In this document: one piece after another, positions 57,950 to 64,000 of the stretch | Layout of the letters: each line of letters starts with the position of its first letter | Numbering within the stretch: position 1 is the first letter of the stretch | Assembly (NCBI RefSeq): GCF_015708085.1 | Contig: NZ_JADNYM010000006.1 | Coordinates: 62,001 to 126,000, forward strand | Length of the DNA: 64,000 nucleotides | Reading direction: 5' to 3' | Source: Arthrobacter terrae | GTDB taxonomy: Bacteria > Actinomycetota > Actinomycetes > Actinomycetales > Micrococcaceae | Program-made: the position numbers and the translations under genes | The notes under the pieces: model-generated | What the model saw: the letters and a program-made list of their open reading frames with translations, nothing else | What the model was told of the DNA's origin: nothing | Database searches by the model: none

Positions 57950-58158
57950 TGAGCTCAGCAATGCAACCGGCACACCACGGCGCGCATTTGCACACCTCTC
58001 CAGAGGATGAAGGTGCAGGCGTCATGGACGAGGATGAACGCGCGATGGAAATCGCCGCCGCTCAGCTGCGCCTGGTCACCGACCGCCGACTCGGCAAGCA
58101 AACCCCTGAATGGGTCCGGGCGCTGGCTGCCGAACCGTCTGGGGCATACGCCTTATAA
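57946..58158 (+). CDS. Small hypothetical protein
   Basis: 70 aa (MMSSAMQPAHHGAHLHTSPEDEG...), His-rich N-terminus then an acidic helix (MEIAAAQLRLVTDRRLG). ATGA overlap with the membrane-protein gene. Third gene of the operon; function unknown. Confidence 0.6.
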   Translation: MMSSAMQPAHHGAHLHTSPEDEGAGVMDEDERAMEIAAAQLRLVTDRRLGKQTPEWVRALAAEPSGAYAL

Positions 58159-58250
58159 ATCCTGCCGCTACAGGCCAAGTATCGCAACGCCGTGTCCTAG
58201 CCGGTCTAGGTCCCCTGCAGTAGTGCCGTTGACACGCCGCTCCCCGGCTG

Positions 58251-58379
58251 TCAGCTTCCCTGTGGCCAGAGACTCGGATCATATCCGTGAAAGTTTGGGC
58301 CCGTCTTGGCTTGTTTCTCCCGGCCCGGCGTATGCGCCGTCACCTTAGGCTGCGCTGACTGATCCTCGAGTTCTGACAT
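58251..58379 (-). CDS. 42-aa microprotein
   Basis: ATG with strong Shine-Dalgarno (AGGGGGAGAT). The product MSELEDQSAQPKVTAHTPG... ends TGPNFHGYDPSLWPQGS, which looks coding rather than random. It is antisense to nothing and fills the gap between the 57946 gene and the helicase. Possibly a small regulator or antitoxin; unknown. Confidence 0.45.
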   Translation of the reverse strand: MSELEDQSAQPKVTAHTPGREKQAKTGPNFHGYDPSLWPQGS

Positions 58380-58510
58380 ATCTCCCCCTAAAAAGATGTG
58401 GACGTGGCTGTGCATAGGTGCCCCGGGTTCGCACCCGGCCCGGCCTCTCCACACATTAGCCGCCGAACGCCAATTGGGATAGAGGGTCTATTAGTCTGTC
58501 GCAACGCGAC

Positions 58511-58540
58511 GGGGAGGACAGTGCAGATCGCCGCACACAT
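58511..58540 (+). promoter_or_regulatory. Class A promoter-like element of the helicase operon
   Basis: GGGGAG, 14 nt, CCGCACACAT, then a 36-nt leader to the GTG at 58577. Confidence 0.63.
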
Positions 58541-58576
58541 GATGGGCATCTGATCTGCACTGCCTAAGGAAACCCC

Positions 58577-60253
58577 GTGACCAAGACTCTCCGTGACTAT
58601 CAAGCCACCGCCATTGCCGACGGGCTGGCAACGTTCACCGAACATGACCGCGCCCACTTTGTTTTGGCCTGCGGAGCCGGAAAGACCCTCATTTCGCTCC
58701 GGCTGCAGGAAGCCGTGAACCCCGGTACCGTGCTGGCGCTGTTCCCCACCTTGGCGTTGCTTCAGCAGACCTACGACGAGTGGTCTGCCGATGCTGAAGC
58801 GCCCTTCGATGCCTACGCGTTCTGCTCCCGTACCCGCGGAGCCGGCAGCGATGACCTGGACTCATCCCAGCTGCACCTACCGCACACGACCGACGTGAAG
58901 GTTGTCGCCGGATTCCTGGCTGCCCCGTCATCGAAGCCGAAAATCCTGTTCGCCACTTACCAGTCCTCCCCGAAGCTGGCGGCACTGCACACCGACCACG
59001 GGGTCGGTGCATGGGATCTGGCCATCTTTGACGAAGCGCACCGCACCGCCGGCAGGGCCGGTAAGAAGTTCTCCGCCGCCTTGCACGACCACACCATCCC
59101 GGTCCACAAGCGGGCCTTCTTCACCGCCACACCTGTCACATTCACGAGCCGGAACAGCCCGGACGGGGAGAACATCCCGGCGCACTCCATGGATGACCTC
59201 ACGGTTTACGGACCCCGCGTCTGCACCGTCCATTTCAGCTATCTTCAGGAGCGCGGCTACCTTTCCGATTACCAGGTCGCCGTCATGGTCCTCACCAACA
59301 AAGACGTCGCTGACATGATCAAAGACAACCCGGACATCGCCTCGTACCAGACCGTCACTCGCCGCGGATCGCACGGGCGCACTGAGACCGTCAACATGGG
59401 GGCCCGCGACGTTGCTGTCGCCGCCGCCTTGTCCAAAGCCATCCGGCAGGCCGACCTGCGCTCCATCGCTGCCTTTCATAGCTCGATCGCCAAAAGCCAG
59501 GGATTCGCAATGATGCTGCCCTCCATTCTTGGGGAGCTGGCGCCGGAGGAGCGTCCGCTGGGCTGGGTCACCGCCGACGCGGTCTGGGGTACCCAGGACG
59601 CGGCAGAGCGGGATGAGATCATCCACCGGCTGTCCGTGGACCCCGCCACTACCGACATCCAGGTTGTCTCCAATGCGAGGATCCTCTCCGAGGGTGTCAA
59701 CATCCCTTCCCTGGACGCGATCCTGTTCGCGGATGCGAAATCCTCGAAGGTGGACATCACACAGCAGGTCGGCCGGGCGCTGCGGTTGAACGAGAACCGT
59801 GACGCACCCTCGCTGGTCATCATCCCGATCATCGTTCCCGCCGAAGGTTACAACCCAGAGGATGACGGGTTCAACGATGATGACCTGGCCACCGGCAACT
59901 ACGACACCGTCGTCAACGTCCTGGGCTCCCTGGCCGATAACGACCCGCAGTTCCAGGCCCGCCTGAACGCCGAGCGCGATGTCACGCTGGCCACCGAGAC
60001 TCCTGATGCCGAAGGAATGGTCGGCTCAGACAGCTACCGCTCCGACATTGACGCGGACGGCAAATGGCTGGACGGCAAGCTGGTCTTCATCAATCAGACC
60101 GGCGAAAACAAGATCCAGTTCCGGCGCATCATCAACTCCGTCTCCGTGGACGTGCTCAAGGAATCCAGCGATCTCTGGGACTGGTGGGGGAACTTCTACG
60201 CACTCAAAGCACTCATGGAAGAAGAGCGGTCCGCAGCCGCTGAGGCCGCCTGA
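58577..60253 (+). CDS. DEAD/DEAH-box (SF2) helicase lacking its HA domain
   Basis: 558 aa from a GTG with Shine-Dalgarno AAGGAAACCCC. Motifs: LRDYQATAI (Q-like), Walker A ACGAGKT near residue 34, DEAH box FDEAHRTAG near 150, SAT-like FTATPVTF near 180, and C-terminal NARILSEGVNIPSLDAILFAD and QQVGRALRLN (motifs V and VI). Actinobacterial relatives normally carry helicase-associated (HA) repeats at the C-terminus; here the two following genes encode only HA repeats. Presumably a DNA translocase or helicase that works with them. Confidence 0.9.
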   Translation: MTKTLRDYQATAIADGLATFTEHDRAHFVLACGAGKTLISLRLQEAVNPGTVLALFPTLALLQQTYDEWSADAEAPFDAYAFCSRTRGAGSDDLDSSQLHLPHTTDVKVVAGFLAAPSSKPKILFATYQSSPKLAALHTDHGVGAWDLAIFDEAHRTAGRAGKKFSAALHDHTIPVHKRAFFTATPVTFTSRNSPDGENIPAHSMDDLTVYGPRVCTVHFSYLQERGYLSDYQVAVMVLTNKDVADMIKDNPDIASYQTVTRRGSHGRTETVNMGARDVAVAAALSKAIRQADLRSIAAFHSSIAKSQGFAMMLPSILGELAPEERPLGWVTADAVWGTQDAAERDEIIHRLSVDPATTDIQVVSNARILSEGVNIPSLDAILFADAKSSKVDITQQVGRALRLNENRDAPSLVIIPIIVPAEGYNPEDDGFNDDDLATGNYDTVVNVLGSLADNDPQFQARLNAERDVTLATETPDAEGMVGSDSYRSDIDADGKWLDGKLVFINQTGENKIQFRRIINSVSVDVLKESSDLWDWWGNFYALKALMEEERSAAAEAA

Positions 60254-60292
60254 TATGGGTGTCATCTGCTGGACAGGGAAAGTCAAGAGCCG

Positions 60293-61420
60293 ATGAGGAC
60301 CCGGTTGTCGCCGGCTTCGCGGAGCAGGGACCAGCTCATCGCTTGGGCCGGCGGCCAGAAAGACTCGAAACTGTCCGCTGCCCAGAGCGAAGCGATGGAC
60401 TACGTTTATCCGGTGTGGCGTCTTACTAACGAAGAAGTCTGGAATGTGAGGCTGCGCTCTGTCGTTGATTTCGTTGCCATCCACAGCCGCTTCCCTCGCA
60501 CCGGATGTCGTGACGCAGCCGAACGATTCCTCGGAACTTGGCTTTCCAACCATAGGTCGATGGGCGAAAGAATCCTTCCGCACCGCAGGACATTGCTCGA
60601 TGGGAGACTTCCGGGATGGAACAAATCAGCCAAGGACGTCTGGCACGCGCGACTGGATGAGGTTTGTGTCATGGTTGAGACTCTTGGCCGTATTCCGCGT
60701 AGCACCGAAAAGGAACTCCGGCACCGAACCGCCTCGACCTGGCTGAAGGCCCACCGCTCCCGCGCCGACGACGATTGGCGTGTTGTGACACTGAACGAGA
60801 GGCTTCCCGGTTGGGACGAATCCCCCGACAAGCTATGGGATGACCAGCTTGCCGCCGTCGTGGCCTTCGTGGCCGCGAACGGGAGCCTCCCTCACCAGAG
60901 AGAGAAGGATGGAAAAAGCAGGACGCTTGGCAGCTGGATCTCCACCCAACGTAAGGCTGGAGCTCTGAGCGAATATCGGCGGGCAGAGCTGGACCGGCAG
61001 CTGCCTGGCTGGGCCAAGGACTTCAACGACGTGTGGGAGGATTCGCTGAAATACGTCACTGCGTTTTATAACCACCACGGCAGGTTTCCGCGTGTGGGGT
61101 CCTCGGACCCCATCGAGGTGAAGAACGCCAGGTGGATCGTCATGCAACGCAAACTGGCGCGCAGCATGTCACCGGAGCGACTCAAAAAGCTCGATGAACA
61201 ATTGCCCCAGTGGCGGACAAAGCGGAACGAGAGGTGGCGGCAAAACCTCGGCGCGGTCGCCGACTATTTTGCGACTCACGGGGGCCCGCCATCCTCCCGG
61301 TCTAAAGATCGGGACGTCGCATACCTCGGGCGCTGGTGGCAGCATCGCAATGATGTACAACAGAGGAACCCGGAGCGCGACGCCTTGATGGATGAGCTCA
61401 CCCCTGGGTGGCGGTGCTAG
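60293..61420 (+). CDS. Helicase-associated (HA) repeat protein, about five repeats
   Basis: 375 aa. The N-terminus (RSRDQLIAWAGGQKDSKLSAAQSEAMDYVYPVWR) is shared with the next gene. Then HA-type units of about 70 aa follow, each with W---L--V--FV---G-FPR, -L--W----R, LS--R---LD--LPGW. HA domains are helical and thought to bind DNA. 39 nt after the helicase stop and in the same direction, so an operon with it. No catalytic motif. Confidence 0.8.
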   Translation: MRTRLSPASRSRDQLIAWAGGQKDSKLSAAQSEAMDYVYPVWRLTNEEVWNVRLRSVVDFVAIHSRFPRTGCRDAAERFLGTWLSNHRSMGERILPHRRTLLDGRLPGWNKSAKDVWHARLDEVCVMVETLGRIPRSTEKELRHRTASTWLKAHRSRADDDWRVVTLNERLPGWDESPDKLWDDQLAAVVAFVAANGSLPHQREKDGKSRTLGSWISTQRKAGALSEYRRAELDRQLPGWAKDFNDVWEDSLKYVTAFYNHHGRFPRVGSSDPIEVKNARWIVMQRKLARSMSPERLKKLDEQLPQWRTKRNERWRQNLGAVADYFATHGGPPSSRSKDRDVAYLGRWWQHRNDVQQRNPERDALMDELTPGWRC

Positions 61421-61422
61421 CC

Positions 61423-61452
61423 GGGAAGACAAGGAGCCGTTGCCGCACACAT
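61423..61452 (+). promoter_or_regulatory. Class A promoter-like element
   Basis: GGGAAG, 14 nt, CCGCACACAT, 7 nt, ATG at 61460; it gives the second HA gene its own start signal. Confidence 0.62.
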
Positions 61453-61459
61453 GAGGATC

Positions 61460-63190
61460 ATGAGCGTCGACACCCTCCCCCGCACCCGGAGTAAGGACCA
61501 ACTCCTGACGTGGGCGAACCGCCAAAAGAACGCTGCCCTGTCCACAGCCCAGGCTGCGGCCTTGGATTCGGTCTACCCGGATTGGCGCAAAACCAGTAAC
61601 GGTGTCTGGTTCACCAATCTGGAAGCCGTGGAGGCATTCGTTGCGGTCCACGGGTTCTTCCCCCGCTCGGCGGTCCAAGACCCTGCCGAGAAAGTGCTCG
61701 GCATTTGGATTGCCACCCAACGCTACCGGGTCAGCCAGCTTTCTGCCGACCGGATCAAGCTCCTCGAGGAGCGGTTGCAGGGCTGGAACAAGTCCAAGGA
61801 CGAAGCCTGGAAGGAGCGCATGGACGAGGTCTGCGCAGTAATCGCAGCCCTCGGCTACATCCCCAACACCACTGAGAAGGAAGCCGAGGCCAGACGGGCA
61901 GGGGTGTGGCTGAAGCGGCACAGCAAGATGCCGGCCACGGACCCTAAAGTTGGCGTCCTCAACGACCGGATCCCGGGCTGGAATGACCGGAACTTTGAGA
62001 ACATGTGGCGGGTGAACGTGGACGCACTGGAAGCTTTCGCGAACCTGCATGGGCGCTTGCCTACCCAGTATGAAAATGATCCCGACGATCGCCGACTTGG
62101 CGTATGGCTGAACGGCCGCCGGAGGGAGGGCGACAAGCTACGAGCCAACCGTCGGGACGAACTCGCCCTGCGCGCTCCAGGGTGGGACAGGACCGCGGAA
62201 GACCGGTGGAATGAGAGCCTTGATTTTGCAGCCTGGTACCTCCAGGAGCACGGCAGGTTCCCGCGTGAACACTCACAGGATCCTGAGGTCGCGGCTTCGT
62301 CCCGGTGGATCGGCACACAGCGCCGGGAACAGCACCATCCGGAAACCCGAAAAGCTGCTCTCGATGCCAAGTTGCCCGGATGGCACGAGCGCCCTGCCGA
62401 CAAGTGGACCGATACGCTCGACTATGTGGCTGCCTTCGTGGCTGAGAAAGGCCGTCTGCCGGCAAGAACATCCGAAGAAGAAAAGGAGCGCTGGGCAGGA
62501 GAGTGGATTCGACGCCAACGCAAAGGCACCGGGATGACCCCGGAACGTGAGGCCCGACTCGATGATCGGTTACCGCGCTGGCGCGAAGCCAGTGAGGACG
62601 CCTGGTTCCGGAAGCTTGACGACTACGTGGCGTTCTACAAAGCCAACGGGCGCCGTCCCAGCGCGGTCGCCGCTGACAACACCGAGCGCACCATGGGTGT
62701 CTGGTATCGGAACACCAATGCAGCGAAACTGACGGAGGCCCGTTCGGCGGCCCTGACCGCGGCGGACATCGGAGAGCGTCGAAGTCAGGACCAGATCTGG
62801 GCGGACACCCTGGATCTCGTGGCAACGTTCTATGCCGTTCATGGGCGCTTCCCGACCGGATCCGGAAAGGAACCGGGTGAGCGCCCGCTCTCAGTGTGGT
62901 TGTCCAACCACCGTCGCACCACGGAAAGGGTCGCACCGGAACGCCGTGCCCTCATGACCGCACGCATCCCGGGCTGGGACCTCACGCTGGAGGACATCTG
63001 GATGCTCAAGCTGCAGGCCTGCGTTGACTTCGTTCAGACCCACGGCCGCCTGCCCACGATGGGGAAGAACGTCCCGGATGCGCAGAAAAGAGCTGCCGTC
63101 TGGATTTCCGATCAGCGTAAGCCCAGGAACCGTTCCAGACTGGATCGGGTCGCCATCCTTAACGAACGCCTCCCCGGCTGGGGTGACTGA
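61460..63190 (+). CDS. Helicase-associated (HA) repeat protein, about eight repeats
   Basis: 576 aa starting MSVDTLPRTRSKDQLLTWA, ATG exactly 7 nt after a class A element. It shares the N-terminal module of the preceding product and then has about eight HA units ending in LPGW-like turns (LQGW, IPGW, APGW, LPGW, LPRW, ...). Almost pure HA array, with no enzyme domain. Probably arose by duplication and expansion of the 375-aa protein and should form an extended DNA-binding solenoid. Confidence 0.8.
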   Translation: MSVDTLPRTRSKDQLLTWANRQKNAALSTAQAAALDSVYPDWRKTSNGVWFTNLEAVEAFVAVHGFFPRSAVQDPAEKVLGIWIATQRYRVSQLSADRIKLLEERLQGWNKSKDEAWKERMDEVCAVIAALGYIPNTTEKEAEARRAGVWLKRHSKMPATDPKVGVLNDRIPGWNDRNFENMWRVNVDALEAFANLHGRLPTQYENDPDDRRLGVWLNGRRREGDKLRANRRDELALRAPGWDRTAEDRWNESLDFAAWYLQEHGRFPREHSQDPEVAASSRWIGTQRREQHHPETRKAALDAKLPGWHERPADKWTDTLDYVAAFVAEKGRLPARTSEEEKERWAGEWIRRQRKGTGMTPEREARLDDRLPRWREASEDAWFRKLDDYVAFYKANGRRPSAVAADNTERTMGVWYRNTNAAKLTEARSAALTAADIGERRSQDQIWADTLDLVATFYAVHGRFPTGSGKEPGERPLSVWLSNHRRTTERVAPERRALMTARIPGWDLTLEDIWMLKLQACVDFVQTHGRLPTMGKNVPDAQKRAAVWISDQRKPRNRSRLDRVAILNERLPGWGD

Positions 63191-63333
63191 ACCACCTGGC
63201 GGCCGGGCGGGTGATTCATCTGGGAACACAATCTCTTGCTGTGCCGGTGTTTGACACATAGGCTCATCCCGTGGGCGGCAGGGACGGCATTCCGAGCAGC
63301 GGGACCGACCAGACGCCCGTGAAGGAAACAGTA

Positions 63334-63537
63334 ATGGCAACAGGTACGGTCAAGTGGTTCAACGCCGAAAAGGGTTTCGGGTTCATCGCCCCCGACGACG
63401 GAAGCGCTGACGTGTTCGCACACTATTCGGCGATCGCTTCCAGCGGTTACCGCTCACTGGATGAGAACCAGAAGGTGCAGTTCGACGTCACTCAGGGCCC
63501 TAAAGGACCCCAGGCGGAGAACATCACCGCTCTCTGA
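63334..63537 (+). CDS. Cold-shock protein, CspA family
   Basis: 67 aa starting [17 protein letters not shown], full length for the family. RNP1 (KGFGFIAP) and RNP2 (DVFAHYSAI) are intact, so it should bind single-stranded nucleic acid. ATG has AAGGAAACAGTA. TTGACA at 63251 suggests an ordinary promoter with a leader of moderate length. A good terminator follows. Confidence 0.95.
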   Translation: MATGTVKWFNAEKGFGFIAPDDGSADVFAHYSAIASSGYRSLDENQKVQFDVTQGPKGPQAENITAL

Positions 63538-63549
63538 TGTCTGACCGGG

Positions 63550-63585
63550 AGACTGGCCGGCCAGTAACGGGCTGGCCAGTCTTTC
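63550..63585. terminator. Rho-independent terminator
   Basis: AGACTGGCC / GGCCAGTCT stem followed by TTTCGCTTT; serves the cold-shock gene and possibly the convergent one. Confidence 0.85.
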
Positions 63586-63603
63586 GCTTTGTCCGCCGCA
63601 AAT

Positions 63604-63999
63604 TCAGGCACCCGTGGTTATACCCGCTGCTGCTTGTTCCGTTTCCTTTTTCGCGGCCCTGGCCGCCTTCGCCTCGGCTTTCTGCACCGCAGCCCGTGCC
63701 TTCGTGGCGGCGAGCAGCTCGGCTGAACGTAACGCATGGGCAGCATCGGCTTCCTGTAACCGGCGCCGGGCCTCACCCAGGATGGTTTCTTCGTTGGCTG
63801 TCAGCCACGCGCGGGCACCGGCTTCGTCGTTGAACGCCCCTTCGTCCTGGGCTTCCTGGGACTGGGCGACGATGACCGCCCACAACTTCCCTTTCGGGAC
63901 GCCGGCATCGGCCAAGTGCTGGCCTTTGAGTAAGGTGCTGATCGCCGTCTCGTTCCCGAGCCGCTCCGCGACGGCCAACCAGTCCGGGACGTAATTCCT
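63604..63999 (-). CDS. Hypothetical protein, Ala-rich coiled-coil C-terminus (5' end outside window)
   Basis: The frame is open to the window edge (…NYVPDWLAVAERLGNETAIS), so the start is missing. The C-terminal 60 residues are a charged Ala/Lys/Glu helix (ATKARAAVQKAEAKAARAAKKE). N-terminal segment LKGQHLADAGVPKGKLWAVIV looks like a folded helical domain. Function unknown. Confidence 0.62.
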   Translation of the reverse strand, partial: RNYVPDWLAVAERLGNETAISTLLKGQHLADAGVPKGKLWAVIVAQSQEAQDEGAFNDEAGARAWLTANEETILGEARRRLQEADAAHALRSAELLAATKARAAVQKAEAKAARAAKKETEQAAAGITTGA

Positions 64000-64000
64000 G

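Noticed and set aside
58389-58455. A tRNA gene (CCGGGTTCGCACCCGG T-arm with TGTGGA/TCCACA ends)
   Set aside because: The T-loop has 6 instead of 7 nt and no anticodon or D arm can be folded between the ends; kept only as a curiosity.
627-61452. The class A 10-mer as a Shine-Dalgarno substitute or phage-type start-associated sequence
   Set aside because: It is not complementary to the 16S rRNA end, and half of the copies lie 25-144 nt from the start codon with a normal Shine-Dalgarno in between; the fixed upstream G-rich box fits a promoter better.
627-61452. The class A 10-mer as a repressor stoperator
   Set aside because: Copies are essentially always just upstream of genes in the transcribed orientation and never within operons; a repressor role alone would not explain the 7-nt spacing to ATG.

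Overview
The window is GC-rich actinobacterial DNA. Its gene content (DUF805, DUF3846, DUF7455-like and TM2 proteins, many orphan 50-300 aa proteins, restriction and CRISPR loci, no ribosomal or core metabolic genes) suggests a large plasmid, phage-plasmid or integrative element of an Arthrobacter-like host. That assignment is an inference: no replication, partition, conjugation or virion gene is visible.

Most of the element is wired by one repeated bipartite promoter-like signal, called class A here: a G-rich hexamer (GGTGAn, GGGGAG, GGGAAG, GGAGAG or GGGCAG), then 14 nt, then CCGCACACAT. I count 39 copies of the 10-mer (32 exact, 7 with one mismatch), essentially all intergenic and pointing at a start codon. 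Two copies are not followed by an intact gene. In 20 cases exactly 7 nt separate the 10-mer from the ATG; in the others a normal Shine-Dalgarno leader follows. A second signal, class B (TCTACGCATGTTTC on the transcribed strand, about 12 copies), precedes another set of genes. Class A decided many start sites here and exposed a 40-codon gene at 56610.

Layout. 1-3 kb: 3' end of an SF1 helicase and small genes. 3-9 kb: lipoprotein, secreted lipase operon, LuxR/MalT-type regulator. 9-26 kb: mostly minus-strand accessory genes, including a Fic protein, an LRV-like protein, a membrane-anchored M10-like metalloprotease, a DnaQ-like exonuclease with a MazG-like pyrophosphatase, an EEP-family phosphohydrolase or nuclease, and two proteins sharing an N-terminal GGQFAA tag. 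26-44 kb: envelope and secreted genes (TM2 protein, LysM transglycosylase, lipoproteins, a 932 aa Tat-type beta-propeller protein, a secreted nuclease, a pilin-like Asp-box protein), a Doc toxin module, a TM0106-type RecB-like nuclease and a third GGQFAA protein.

44-64 kb is a defence-type region. It holds a type III restriction-modification operon with an acetyltransferase gene between mod and res, a two-repeat type I-E CRISPR remnant fused to a decayed copy of mod, a five-repeat type I-E array with a duplicated spacer and no cas genes, an HsdR-N-type nuclease, a PH-domain protein, a DEAD/DEAH helicase followed by two helicase-associated (HA) repeat proteins, and a cold-shock protein. The strongest candidates for undescribed biology are the class A promoter network, the helicase plus HA-array operon, the acetyltransferase inside the R-M operon, and the pilin/Asp-box locus with its flanking recombination scars.
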